DNA from: Dreissena polymorpha
Lineage: Eukaryota > Mollusca > Bivalvia > Myida > Dreissenidae
Length of the DNA: 64,000 bases
Assembly: GCF_020536995.1 (NCBI RefSeq)
Contig: NC_068363.1
Coordinates: forward strand, 5,748,598 to 5,812,597
Direction of reading: 5' to 3'
Positions 12,701-27,700 of the stretch are shown here, piece after piece; positions within the stretch are counted from its first letter, which is position 1, and each line of letters opens with the position of its first letter. The position numbers were made by a program, and so were the translations under genes. The notes under the pieces were generated by a model. That model did no database searches, was not told the origin of the DNA, and worked only from the letters and a program-made list of their open reading frames with translations.

Positions 12701-15700
12701 TTCTCAATATAGTGAAAACATGTGAACACTCTAGAAGTCACATTTTTGGTCCAATCTTCATGACATTTGGTCAGAACATTTATTTCCTGGATACCAAGGT
12801 TGAGAGCAAAAATGGTTCGGATCAGTAAAAAAACAGGGCCGCCAGGGGGGGAGGTCTTTATCCTTATATTTATAAAGTAAAAAAGCTTGTGAACACTCTA
12901 GAAGTCATATTTTTTGCCTAATCATCATGAAATTTGGTCAAAACATTGGTTATGTGAATATCTCGTGAGATTGAAAATAGTCGTGAACATTTGAAAAACA
13001 TGGCCGCCAGGGGGTGGGGCAGTGTTCTCTATATGTATATAGTGAAAACATGTGAACAGTCTATAAGACACATTTTTTGCCCAAGCTTTATGAAATTAGG
13101 TCAGAACATTTGTTTAGTTGATACGACGGTTGAGTTCAAAAATGGTTCGGATCGGTAAAAAAACATGGCCGCCAGGGGGGGGGGTCTTTTTCCTTATATT
13201 TGTATAGTAAAAAAAAGCTTGTGAACACTCTAGAAGTCACATTTTTTGTCCAATCATCATAAAACTTGGTCAAAACATTAGTTTTATGGATATCTTGTTA
13301 TGATATCTAGGCCGAGTTCCTTTATGGTTGCGGTCCGTTGAAAAACATGGCTTTATAGTGTAACCTTGTTTACACTCTACTATGCAATTACCGATGTACA
13401 CGTAGAATGAAATTTATGCATATTATGATATTCATTATCTTCATGCAGTCATGTGAATATTAATTCTGCCGATAAGATATACAGTTAAATTGCCCATTTA
13501 AATTTTTTTATTTATGTTCCTTTCTGAAGAGGATTATTATGTTTATGATTTGTTGGGGATGAAGTGCAACAAACATATTTTTGCCATCTGAAAACCCTTC
13601 ATTAAATAATCTCAAAATTTTAAGTAGTAATATTGATTTCACAGAAAATTACTTAGGGGAGAAACAACTGTATATAACAGTTTAGAGTCAAGTCCCAAAT
13701 TCCTGTGCTGGCCACTTTTCACACATTTTGTTGCATGTAATTTAATTACCGCAGACCAATGAAATAACCATTAGCTACAGCAGGTACCGAATTTTACTTT
13801 GAATAGTGCGCACCCATGTATAGCGCGCAGGCTGTTTTATTAATGCAAAAATGCAGAAAAAAAATATTAAAAGACAATAAAACCACCAAATCAGACCGAA
13901 AGTGGCTGCCATTTTACTATTGCGCAATCCAATAATCTGGGGCATTGGAAAGCTTAACTATGCATTCAACATAGGAAGCGTCATTATGATTAGGAGCATG
14001 GGTTGCATAGCACTATACTTTTCTGACAATTTTGTAATTTTCTAGCAACAGATTAACAGTCCACGAGCATTTCGTGTAAAACGTGAGAAAATAAGAATTC
14101 ATGTACAGTGAATCATTTGTCCTCGGGGAAAGCATGGGCTTTAAATTTGAATGCTGAATAAAAATTTTGTGGCGCATGGGAGACAGGGCTACAGTTGTTG
14201 AGATATGTGAGTATTGACGTTAAACTGGCAGTCTATTATGTTGGACAAGTTGGGTTTTTGTTTGTCGCACTACATAGGCGTGAATGTGATGAACAATGAA
14301 GGCGCCAAAAACCTGGACCAAACTGGAAAACACTTAAGAAATCCCTGTTCACACCTACGGTTACATGTACCTGCAAAAAAGATCAAATACCTTTACCAGT
14401 CTAACATAAGCTGTCTAATCAGACCGAAAATGGCTGTAGATATCTGCCGTTACCAACTTTTTGTTGTTTCGACAACTGCCCCTTTGGTCTGTAAGATTAT
14501 AGGGTGTAGTTTTCTGGGGGAAAAAATGGCGGCTATTATGAATATTTACGATTATGACATTTATTTTTTGCAATAAAGCAGCCAGGATAGTGTTGTATCA
14601 ATGTATAATGCGCACAAACTTTTTTATTTGAAATTTGGAGGTAAAAAAACGCGCGCTATACGAGGGAAAATACGGTACCTCATTATCTCTGACAGTTGCT
14701 TGATGCCTAACCCCTTGTTTATAGCCCTTTACAGGGACCAGCAGGGAACAGCAATTGCTATACAGTGGTATCAATATAGAGATAAACACATAAATACATC
14801 TGTCTGGCATTTACTTTCGTATAAAAATCAGCATGCTGACTGCATAAAAAGAACAGATTACAACATTAAAGCAAGCTCTTGAAATAGCAAAATTATGTAC
14901 TTATATATTTCCAAGAAAGGTTTATACAATATATATAAATTTAATGGGCGTGATATTTCATATTTCTTAACTTTAAGTACAGTTATGCCTGATTGAACTT
15001 ACTCAATATGGCTATTATTTAACTTATAACTATCACAAAGTCCCAGTGTATATTATGAATATCAAGAAGAAAAAGTAAAGATGTGTATGTAAAAATATCC
15101 TTTACAGCTTTATAGGCAACAACTGTTGTCAAAATTCAATTATATTGATCAATAAAAAATAGAATGACATATTCTCCAACTTTACTGTTGAACATTTATT
15201 GACAAAAAACTATCGTGTCTACATGTACACATATAATATCACAGATATACTTAGTTCAAGAATTAAAGAGATAGAGAAAATGTACTAAAAACCAACTATT
15301 TGCGATACTTATGATATTAAATGCAGCTTGTATTTGAGAATAAATTTCACAATTAAAATCCATTTTAGTTTTGCATTGGTTGTAAATAAAGAGTAGAAGC
15401 GTAGAGGAATTGTTTACAAACAACACCTTCAGATGTGAATAATTAACAAAAATTAACTCTTACATGAAGTATGAAATTTCATTTTAAATCATAAATACAG
15501 ATTGATATACAAAAGTCATGTAGGCCTACATGGATGATATGTGAAATACAGTATTATGTGAAAGTCAGAAATACCATTATTCTAATTAATTTTATATACA
15601 GACGTCATGTATGATATGTGAAATGCAGTATTACTTGAAAATCAGAGTATCATTGTTCTAAATAACTTTGAACGCAAAAACAGTGAAAACGTATTTTAAT

Positions 15701-18700
15701 AATAGAGCACACTAAGTCTGTGCTACCGCCTGTCTGCTCAGCACTCGTCCTCTTTTGAAGATTTTACACTATATAATCGAACTATAAAGCGCAAGTTAAG
15801 TATGTACGCCCGTCTGTACTTTTATTATTTTGAACTCCACCTTCCCAGAATAGTTAAGTTCCTTTGGGGTCTCAGGTGAGCGCCTTAGGGCCCATGGCCC
15901 TCTTGTTTTTAAAATATCTTCCTATGTTTTTCTGTGTAAAATGTGTGCAAACTAAAATCTAAGCAGGTATGAAATACCACATGATGCGAATCAGGGATTA
16001 TATTTTCCCGCAACATCAATCGGTCCGGATATAAATGGGGAAAAGTATCCGAAAATGTATATCCGAAGTCATGACAAATTACGTTAAAATATATACCATT
16101 GATTTTGCCATTCATGAAGGTGGTATAATACACGTACAAGTAAAATTCCCTAAGGCATTTTTATGTCCCCCACTAAAGTAGTGGGGGACATATTGTTTTT
16201 GCCCTGTTGGTCTGTTGGTCTGTCTGTCTGTTTGCGCCAACTTTAACATTTTGCAATAACTTTTGCTATATTGAAGATAGCATCTTCATATTTGGCATGC
16301 CTGTGTATCGCATGAAGCTGCACATTTTGAGTGGTGAAAGGTCAAGGTCAAGGTCATCCTTCAAGGTCAGAGGTCAAATATATGTGGCCAAAATCGCTCA
16401 TTTTATGAATACTTTTGCAATATTGAAGATAGCAACTTGATATTTGGCATGCATGTGTATCTCATGGAGCTGCACATTTTGAGTGGTGAAAGGTCAAGGT
16501 CAAGGTCATCCTTCAAGGTCAGAGGTCAATTATATGTGGCCAAAATCGCTCATTTTATGAATACTTTTGCAATATTGAAGATAGCAACTTGATATTTGGC
16601 ATGCATGTGCATCTCATGGAGCTGCTCATTTTGAGTGGTGAAAGGTCAAGGGCAAGGTCATCCTTCAAGGTCAGAGGTCAAATATATGTGGCCCAAATCG
16701 CTTATTTTATGAATACTTTTGCAATATTTTTTAAACGGAACGAGTTTTCTCAACTGGTTTTATCATTTGGTATTTCATTGTTGTTTCGTGTGCTGTTTTA
16801 TCAGACTTTTATCATCGTTGTCAATATCATTAATCTGTGTAAGTCTATACCGATGCTTTAAATTGTTGTCGACTTGATAATAGCTTACAAACATGCACTG
16901 AACCAAACAAATGTCTGTGCGTAGGTTGGCTACTGACAACAACAAACCAAATAATTAAGAAATAATTTGTTGTCAAATAACCCACGGCCGATAGTTTAGA
17001 TGCGTAGGGATTTAATCACGAGAGCGAAGCATTTGAAACCACGCATCTAATTTTCCGGTCGTGAGTTATTCAACAACAAAGTGTAATGTACACGAATTAG
17101 TTCGATTCTTACACGGTTTTACTAAAGATTTATTAAATGTATATTATTTTTCTTGTGTACTATTTTATGTGAAGTTCCGCCCATAAAAATAACTTTTCAT
17201 AATTATATTACCGGATTATTACGCTGGTGGTAAATGTATCGGCATGTTTTGTTTAGTTACAGCGCTGGCATTCAGACGTGTCTTTGCGGAAGCGTCTTTA
17301 ATACGCTGTTCACAAGTTTTTTATTCTTGTTCTGACGTGCAATAAACCGGTCCTGACCGGTTTAGAGACTGCACCGAATGGTTTATCACACCTAATAGAG
17401 ATAAGAATGTCATTAGGGTGTGTTAGCATGTACACTGTGTAATCGATTTCATGACATGGAAATTTTAATAGCAAACAGAATCGGACCGACTGTTTGGGAT
17501 TTTCAATCGGTCTTTCATGACCCCAATCGGTCTAGGACCGACAAAACCGAAAAAAATATGATCCCTGAAGCGAATGTATTTCAACATTATTATATTCATT
17601 GCATTTTACAACGTAAGCAATCATCTTTTTCTTTCAAATTGCAGACATACGAATGGGCTCTAGAAGCTATGAAATATGTGGCAAGTATGAAAATGGAGCA
17701 TTGTGCCACGCCAGAGGGGCTGGAGAAACTGTTAAAAAGCCTTGAGCTGTACCTGCAAGAACATCCGCCAATTGTGGACGACACTTTCTCCCAGATGTCT
17801 GATCTCGCTAAGCAGTTGAACAATGATAAACTCTTAGACCAGTGCCTCACTGCACAAAACAGGTGCCTGGAAACACAGAAGATGTTGCAACTTCGAGGAA
17901 AAACACTGCAGCAATTCAGGGATCAGTTGGAACAAGATGCGTCTGCTTCAGCCACGAGGTCGTCTGCTTCACTAAATATAAATACAAATCAAAGAACTTC
18001 ACACGACTTTCCCAAATACTCTTCCCATAGTGCTGTTTCTCAATTTAAAAGTGATATTAATCAGTTTCCGTCTCACAGTGGCGGTAAACCTTCTTGGGAC
18101 CCAAAAGACTTCAGTACACCGGTAGTGCCTAAGACATATTCAAGAACTCAGTTGGAGAGGGTGAAAAACTCATCTTCACTATCATTATCTTCTTCATCTA
18201 CTTCATCACCAAGTCATTCTATTGCATCTCCTTCCTCTTCAAGCATTACCTCCAGTTCACCTTGCCACTCCACGGAAACCTCACCACTTCACTCCTATTC
18301 CCAAACACAAGCATCAAATGAGCGCGTGTCACATGATCAAAACAAGGATTCAGAACAGGGCACATATTCAATGAAAAACTCAGTATTGAGTGGTAACACT
18401 GACCATTACAGTGAGTTTGATGCTGGTGGTTTCCTGGTGCCTTCAAATACAGTGCAACAGAGATCAAAAAAGCAGTTCAAAGGTGCAATATCACCACTAT
18501 CTGGGAGTGCCTCTTCACCAGCCATTGTTGAAGAGGATTCAGGGGGGAGAACTGTGGAGTCTGACAAGAGTAGAATTGCCTCCCTTAGACAGAATGGCAG
18601 GACAGATAGTATCATCACTGGGAGTTCAGACAGCTTGCCCAGGTAAGATTGAAATAGGACACACATTTTGGTTTCATATTGTGTAAGTGACTATTTGAAT

Positions 18701-21700
18701 GTATAAATTGCATAAATTTAACATCAACAAAACTGTGCAAGTGAATGTTTGAGGCTATAGATCCAAATTAATTTAATTATAAAATTTAATGAACTGTGTT
18801 TGTTATGCTAGACATTTTAAAACAATGAGTTTTTATGTCCCCCAGTCTATACTGGGGGACATATTGTTTTTGCCCTTTCTGTTTGTTTGTTGGTTTGTTT
18901 GTGTCGAACTTAAACATTGGCAATAACTTTTGCAATGTTTAAGATAGCAACTTGATGTTTGGCATGCATGTGTATCTCATGGAGCTGCACATTTTGAGTG
19001 GTGAACAATCAATGCCAAAGGTCAAATATATTCGGGGAAAGAATCAGTAATTTTTTCATGCGATATTTCTTATTATTAATGAAATATTTCAAGAAAACCC
19101 TTAAATTTTGTTGGAAAAATACTTGCTGACCAGTATAGCATCCATTTTGGTCTCTCTAAAAAAAATTTCCACACTATTAACCATTTTATGCCCCCGGATC
19201 GAAAGATCAGGGGTATATTGTTTTTGGCCTGTCTGTCTGTCATTGTGTGTGTCCCAAAACTTTAACCTTCATTAAAGTTTGGTCGTAACTTTTTGAATAT
19301 TGAAGATAGCAACTTGATATTTGGCATGCATGTGTCTCTCATAAAGCTGCACATTTTGAGTGGTGAAAGATCAAGGTCATCCTTCAAGGTCAAAAGTAAA
19401 AAAATACAATCCAAGGGAAGTAATAAGCTTTAAAAGGGAGATAATTTGTAAACCTGTCAAATGATATATTGAAAATTTATTTCAAAGCGGCGCAATAGGG
19501 GGCATTGTGTTACTGACAAACACATCTCTTGTTCACTTATTAGCAAAGTGAAAATGGCTATTGGTAAACAGCATAAAACCAGAACAGCCTACGAGTAACT
19601 CGCAGTCTGTTCAGGTTTTATTCTGTTTGCTGCTCATCAGTATCAAAGGTTTGGAGATGAATCCTTAAAAACTTAAATCTTGTAACTTGAAGAAAGGTCT
19701 TAAATGGAATGAAACTTTCTAAGGGAATACAAATTCGTGAAAATACATATCTAAGTGGTAAAGAGTTAAAATGTGTTCCATGTTAACTTGCAGTCTCCCA
19801 GAAGATGATGAGTCTCCATTGCTGGTCCCCCAAGTAAGGAGTAAAATATCCAGGAGTGCCACCACTGAGCAGCCATATGTGCGGCGTGAGTGGACCCCTG
19901 TGCCGGTCAACTCTCACCTCACCTACGATGAAACACTTAACACCCCTGTACGGCCTCTCGCTGATCTCAAATTGTCTGAGGAGGAAATTAAAAGCAGAAG
20001 GTTAGAAGTTTAACAATAAACTAAACAATAGTGTGGTTTTCAAATGCCTCTTCGTTTCTATAACTTTCAGTTGCTCCAAGCTTGTAATTAAGAAAGTGTA
20101 TAGTAATGAGAGTGAAATTATTTGATTGTTACCATCTTTGTATACATGATTGTTTGCCACAATACATAAGTAAATATAGTGTGGTCTTTACAATATATGA
20201 TTACTGTATAATAACTGTACTGTATAATTGACAGAAATAGGTTGTCTTAGAGTGGAAGAAGTCAATACGGTAGATGCTTTTGCTGCTGTAGAAAATTGTT
20301 TTCTGTTTTCAATCCAACCTTGTATAGCATTCCAATTATCCTCTTGATAATACACAAACCTGAAAAGACTCAAATCATTGGTTATTTGCAGGAAATTGAT
20401 ATCAAAACATCTGGATTAGCCTTGAACTTTTAACATAATAAAGCTGAACTATATATGGTATGTTTATTCGATGCTAAATACCCATTGTCTTTTTTTCGCC
20501 AGGTCAGGTCCCTTTGAAATAGGAAAATATACAGCGTTTTTACTAAAATTGGGAATTTTTTTAGTGTTGTTGCTGTTTTGCTAAAAAATCCTTCAAATTG
20601 AGAAAAGAAGTGTTTTCATTTTTTTTATTTTTTACTAAGGTTGAACTTATAAGGCTGGATTGAAGATGAACAAAATGTTGAAATCTAGAAAAAAATAAAA
20701 TAAAAAAATTGTAAACCTTCGTTGGGAATTTAGAGGTCTCATTTGGGAAAAATATATACTTTTTTCCACTTGGAATGGGGCCAAATACCGGATCCGATTT
20801 TTAACGAAAAAATACACTGAATGCCACACATGTTTCCCCCCACAGAACTTTGACGCTGATCATGAGTGAGATGATCCAGACGGAGAGGGACTACGTCTGC
20901 TCCCTGCAGTTCATCGTGGACCACTACATACCAGAAATGGAGCGAGAAGATGTGCCGCAGATGTTGCGTGGAAAACGCAACGTCATATTTGGCAATGTTG
21001 AGAAGATCTACGCATTTCACCAGCAGTACTTCTTACAAGAGCTGGAGGCCTCACGACGCAATCCATTCCTTATAGCCAGATACTTCCTCATGCATGTAGG
21101 CATGCATCATTATGTACTTGTTGATGAAGATATTTTAACCCCTTTCCCACTTAAAAGCAAAGTGAAAATGGCTATTGGCAAACAGCATTAAACCAGAACA
21201 GCCTGCGAGTAACTCTCAGTCTGTTCACGTTTTATGCTTTTTGCTGCTCATCAGTATCTAAGGGTTGGAGATGAAGCCTTAAAAACCTGAATCTAGTAAG
21301 AAAGGTTATTTTATTTAATTAAATTTATCTTTCTAAGGCACTACAAATGTGTGAAAATATGTATCTAAGTGGTAAAGGGTTAAGAGCTGCTTCGTAGACC
21401 TACTTTATATTATTATAAGTAGTTTTATAAGCTCTGCTGTTTTTGGAGAAAACCCGAGGTATTGGCATAGCCAGCTCTTCGTCCGCCGTGCTAAAACCTT
21501 AACATTTTGTTAAGGTTTTGAATATTGGCTCTAAAATCAAAGTGCTTCAACCTACAACTTTGAATCTTCATATGTAGCTGCACCTTGATGACTTCTACAT
21601 GCCACACCCATTTTTGGGTCACTAGGTCAAGGTCACTGTGACCTCTAAAAAAAATTCTGACAAGCTTTCATTTATTTGAAACGGCACCCGCAGTTGAGTG

Positions 21701-24700
21701 TGGCACCTGTTATGCGGTGCTCTTGTTATTATTATTATCATCATGAGCTCTACGTAATACTATGGGAATGCTTATTCTTTGAAGAGTATTATTTCATAAT
21801 AGAAGACAATCAATGAATTAAAGATTTTCATTATTTACTTATTGTAGAGTATTATCAGTTGCATCTGCCTTTGATTTTGTTTACTCACACATCAGCTAAA
21901 CATCCCATAAAGAACATTTCTTCCTTTCAGGAATCCCAGTTTTACCTGTATGCCCTATATAACAAGAACAAACCCAAGGCCGACGTTCTCATGGCTGAGT
22001 ACGGGAAAATGTTCTTCAGGGTAGGTTTGACAGGATGGAAATAATTACAAAACTTGGATTATTAACCCTTTGCATGCTGGGAATTTTGTTGTCTGCTAAA
22101 AATTAATGTCGTCTGCTGAATTTATAAAATTAGCATTTTTTTTTATTTTTCCAAAAAATACTATCAGAATAGAAAACAGTTTGGATCCTGATGAGACGCC
22201 AAATTCTGTGGTGTCTCATCTGGATCCAAATTGTTTGCAAAGACCTTTAAAATTCGGTTCCAGCACCAAAAGAGTTTATTTACACTTTCAAATGCTGAAG
22301 GCCATTTTAGACATGACATAAGACTACCAGTGCTGAAAGATTTTCTGTCTTTAAAGTCAATATAGAGGTCAAACTATCATTGAATAACAAACATATTTTA
22401 AGTATATTGATACAGCTCAATGTTGTAGACTTTTCAATAATAGTTTTACATACAGATTTACAGTAGCCAGCAGATAAAAAATGTGAGCAATGTCCTGACC
22501 TATTTTTTTATGTGCATACAATTTCCATATGTGAAACAAAACTTTCAAGGTCATATCCTGCAATAATGTGTTTCTTTGTTCAGGAGAAGCAGCTAGAGTT
22601 GGGTGACAAAATGGACCTGGCGAGCTACCTGTTGAAGCCAGTGCAGCGTATGGGAAAGTACGCGCTCCTTATCAAGCAGATCCTTAAAGAGTGCCCCAAA
22701 ACTGCTCCCGAGTACGGGGATCTTCGGGCCGCTGAGGAGATGGTGCGCTTCCAACTGCGCCATGGCAACGACCTCCTTGCAATGGATTCATTGCGAGAGT
22801 GCGACGTAAGTGTGTGTATCAGAGCTTGAATCTATATTTGACGCGCGGCCTGGGAAAACTGGGCTTAATGCATGTGCAATAAGTGTATTTCCACATTAGT
22901 GTGTGTCGTCTGCACATGATAATCAGGGACACCACTTCGGTGGACACATGCCTTGAGTGGCTTTTTGTTTAGAAGAGGTTCCCTTGAATAAAAAAAGCCA
23001 TTATTGCACTGAGTGTTTTTCCTGAAAAGTGGACTGCACATGCTTATATGTCACAACATTTACGTACATGCATTTAGCCCAGTTTTTCCAGGACGCGTCT
23101 CTGTGTATCTTTCTGGAATCATGCTTAAAAATGTCATATTACATTTTGAATCTGGTAAAAGGGGGGGGGGGGCGATTTATGATTAATTCTTTGCAAAAAT
23201 GATGCAAAATTGCATTTAAAATCATTTTGCTGAAAGGGCTTTTTTAAATAGCGATGGTTATTGTGTTGATAAATAAACCGCAATAAACATGGCTGGATAA
23301 AAGTTTTCTAACCTTGACCCTGTTGTTTGCAGGTAAATCTACCGGAGCAGGGGAAGTTACTCCGCCAGGATGAGTTTCTTGTGTACCATGGGCGGCGCAA
23401 GTTTATGCGCCATGTGTTCCTGTTTGAAGACCTTGTTCTGTTCAGCAAGACACGCCGCAGCCGGTCAGGGTTCCAGGATACCTATATCTACAAGTTTGGA
23501 TTCAAGGTATGCATGTTGAACCCTTATATGAAAGTTGGGATTTAAGGTACTTGTGTGGAAGCCTGCTATTAAGCAGGTGTTGCTATTATTGGGATGTATG
23601 TCTAACAGCAACAAGATAGGCAGATAAATGGTTGAATGTGTAAGTGGAAAGTTTTTATTGCATAATGGTGTAAAAAATTGAATGAAAACAAATTCAAATT
23701 TAATTTATTGCACATTATATGTTAGTCAACCTATTAAAGAATCATGTCGCTATTATCTCGGAATATTTACATGGTTTGAGACTCCAACAATCCTGATGTA
23801 TATAAAATTGAAATATTTTAAAAATGGGGAGTAATTGAGAAAACTGGACCCTGCAATAACATTTTATTGGCAATGTGTGGTGCCATGCAAAATACTAGGA
23901 ACTAATAATTTTTAAATGTGTTTAGTTAAAGCATTGATTTCATTATCTCAGCAGTGTATGACAGACTTAAACGTATCTTTGAGTGGAACAATATTTTAAA
24001 AGTTTTCAATTAAATGAAGTACCTTGGATTAAAGACATACATTTGATAAAAAATCTTTGATTGATACATGTGCGCCTATGTTTCAGATGTCCGATATTGG
24101 GCTCACTCAGGATTATGAGGGCTCCGGTTACAAGTTTGAGATCTGGTGGCGGCGCCGCAACACAGGCGAGAGTTATGTGCTGCAGGCATCCAGCTCTGAG
24201 CAGAAGAAGGCCTGGGTCAAGGACATGACCCGCGTGCTGTGGAACCAGGCCATACGTAACCGAGGTAACTGCCTGTATATGTTTATAGTTACATGGTATA
24301 TTTTGTTTTCTTGTGTAACTGGCAAACCATCAAAAAATCTTTGGTTAATTTTTTCTTGATACCTGAACTTTTTTTTAGCACAGGCTAATCAGAGGCAACA
24401 CTTTCCGCCTAAAGTGGACTTTCATTAGAAGAGACTTCCTTTAAACACAAAAGTGCACAGGCTAATCTTGGAAGACATTTTATGCACATGCCTGTTTTCT
24501 CAGAGAGTGGCTCAAATCAATCTTAACCCTTTGCATGCTGGGAGATTTGTCGTCTGCAAAAATGTTGTCTGCTGAATTTCTAAAATTAGCATTTTCTGTG
24601 ATTTTTTTCAAAGAATACTGTCAGAATAGCAAACAGTTTTGATCCTGATGAGAAGCCAAAATCTGTGGCATCTCATCTGGATCCAAACTGTTTGCAAAGG

Positions 24701-27700
24701 CCTTCAACATTCGGTTTTAGCACTGGAAGAGTTAAGCCTAGTATTATTTGTTTGTTTCCAGAGAACCGCCTGTCAGAGCTGGCCACCATGGGTATTGGAA
24801 ACAAGCCGTGCCTGGATATCAAACCCAGCTCCGACAATATCCAGGACAGATTCATCAACTTACCAGCCAACAACAGAGAAGGTATTATCTTGTAATAAGT
24901 CATACGTTTGTGAAAGATTTAATGTTACACAATTTAAATATTGAGAAGCTACAGTTTATTGACTTGTTATCTCCATTTCTTGCTACTAATATGTGAAAAG
25001 TAATTAATTAATTATTAGTTCAGCTGTTTTTCGGAGAAAACCCGAGGTATTGTCATAGCGAGCTCATTGTCCGCCGTGCTAAAACCTTGACATTTTCCTC
25101 TAACATCAAAGTGCTTCCACCTACAACTTACCTGAAACTTCATATGTAGATGCACCTTGATGAGTTCTACACGCTACACCCATTTTTTGGGTCACTAGGT
25201 CAAAGGTCAAGGTCACTGTGACCTCTAAAAAAAATAAAAAAATCTGACAAGCTTTTGCAGCCGAGCGTGGCACCCGTTATGCGGTGCTCTTGTTAATTGA
25301 TGGTATCTTTATGGGGTATGAGAGGTGCACAATTTTATAGTTAGCACAGGGCATGATCAATAGCATGTAGAAAATATTGTTAGAATATTAAACCTGATGA
25401 AAGGTTATCCCAATCTGCATACCAAATATAAAATGTGACACTATTGTATCTGATATTTAATTGTTCAACATATTCAACAGGCAATATATATGATGATTAA
25501 GGATTCATGATAAAACATCTTCAATGTACGTATTTCAGCGCGTACACGAAACTCGATAGCAGTCTGCTCTGTGGACCACCTGCGCCAGGGCAACAAGCGG
25601 CCCCACTCAATCATCTCTATCAGCAGCAACTCATCCTCCAACAGCAGCCAATCAGGATTCAACGCCATGAACCTTGCCCTCAACCCTGTGGACAGCCCCC
25701 GCACGTACAGACGATCCCTCACCTTCATGTCCTCAGGTATCCTTCACCTTTACATGCTTGTGTACAGGAAGATACCCAGGCCCTGTCTTTTAAAGCTCCT
25801 GTAACAAATTCTAGTTACCAATTAAAAAGTATGCTCACACCCAATAGACATTTATTATCAAAAAATATAAATAATTAGAACAAATTACTGAAATTACTGT
25901 ATATATTCAGGTGCTTAATGATTTTACTTACCACCATGTATCTATTCTCGAAAAAGTGTAACGTAACTTAAGTATATCACATGAAGTTAAATAAGATTGA
26001 GTCCAGTAATTGACCTTTCGACAGCCGATTGATTGACAGGCTTATTAACCAATCAGATTACAGCATAGATTAGGCCCGTTACTATCCGCCATTTTGTCCG
26101 TCAAACTCGCCGTTGTCCGACACATAAGCTTATACGTAATTCTGTGTTTTAAACAAAGAAAATGGTTGAAAGGTGCTGTTATGGCACTTGTTATTCAGAC
26201 ACAAGGTATCCAGAACGGTTAAAAGATGGAAGTACGTTTTTTCCGTTCCCTCAACCGGGTACTAATCTTGAAAAATTCAAACGTTGGATTCGTCTTTGTG
26301 GTCGTCCACACGAACAGCTTAATCTCAACATATTAAGCGATCGCCCGAAAGCAAAACACAGTCGTTATAATAAGATACTACGCGAAAATAGAAAATGTAA
26401 GTTTTGCAATGGACACGTTATAAAAAAGAGTATAACTTTGTACTTGTTTATCCTCTATATAGACAAATTAGAAAGTAACATTTAAAACCATTTTTCAAAG
26501 GTGGCCAACGTTAAATAAATTTGACATTCTAATGCAGTCGGCAAATAAATAAGACATTATAAACTTTGCTAGATTTTTTTAATGCTAATGAAATGCGTAA
26601 TAATAAAGACAATCAGTTATTATTTTTAATAATATCACATAGAATAAAACATTTTTTATTTCTTTCGGTTTAAGTCTTCCAAATTTAATGTAAGTTAAGA
26701 AACTATTTTAAAATGCGCAAGTAATTATCAATAGGGGCCAATAAGTGTCATTTTACACCATATGTGGGCTTTCTACTAATCCGTTATCAAAACAGATGCC
26801 GCAAACTGTGAATGACCCTTTGAAAACCCGGTCTGATTAGCGAGTTTTTTTGTACATGAAAATTCTTTCAACTTCTTATATTTTAAATATTGCAGAAGAT
26901 AGTTTACGAGGAAATAATAATATATAATAATATATTGTGTATGTTACTTTTTTGACGACTTTGACTATGTTTTACGATTATAACAATGCTCATGGGTCAT
27001 TTTGACCAAACGCATTGTAGATATGTGTTATATCGGATTTCAATAAAAACGTTCTTCGTCTTCTATTATAATAAATTTACTTACCTGTGCCACATTTGCG
27101 ATGTTGCCATCGGTTGCAAAAATTAACGGCTTTTAATTAAAAAACTGAAACATCTATTACTCAAGGAAAAATATTGTGACTAACGAACAATTCATACTGT
27201 ATGCGATAATTGGCGATAATTTTGCCGACTTTGATGATAAATTTAACGGCTTTTAAGTAGACTAATAAAAAAGTTTTGACTATTTAATAGATATGATAAT
27301 TATATTCAGCACCACTATTCAATGATAATAAAAACTATTGTATGGCCCTTCTGGTATACCATGAGGCCTTTTTGGTTCACTTATGCGGCCGATTCGCGTA
27401 GCCATTTTTATGACGGACTTCGGCGGAGTGACCCCCCCTTGAAATCGGTGGGCGTGGCTTCACTCTCGCTGTCGAAAGGTCAATGTTACATGTTTCTGTA
27501 CATAAGGGACCCTCTCACACATACTTTCAGCTTAAATTATTAAGTTTTATTGAAGAAACAAGTTTTTTGCAATTAATGAAGGTTTCATAGACAAATTTCA
27601 TGTCTATTTGGACACTTGAGGGCCTTTAAGATTAAAATGAACACAATTTAAAAAAAAAACAGTGAGAATTTTAACACTGATTTTAGATCTTTTCTATAAA

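Larger units (their letters stand above)
15992..17567. mobile_element. hAT-like transposon with 8-bp target duplication
   Basis: The ends are CAGGGATTATATTTT and, on the right, AAAATATGATCCCTG, a 15-bp inverted repeat with one mismatch that continues more loosely (CAATCGGTCC / GGACCGAC). The flanks are ATGCGAAT (15984-15991) and AAGCGAAT (17568-17575), 7 of 8 identical. The element ends 77 bases before RhoGEF exon 4. It contains a family B element (16158-16731) and a long palindrome (16966-17082). No transposase was seen, so it is non-autonomous. Confidence 0.75.

Noticed and set aside
14214-14576. 120-codon open frame
   Set aside because: It lies inside a GGTACCG-ended DNA element, has no recognisable motif and no clear splice context.
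17420-17644. Upstream part of the open frame that enters exon 4
   Set aside because: It lies in the hAT-like element and before a good acceptor (TTGCAG at 17644), so it is not counted as normal coding sequence. A transposon-started isoform is listed as a finding only.
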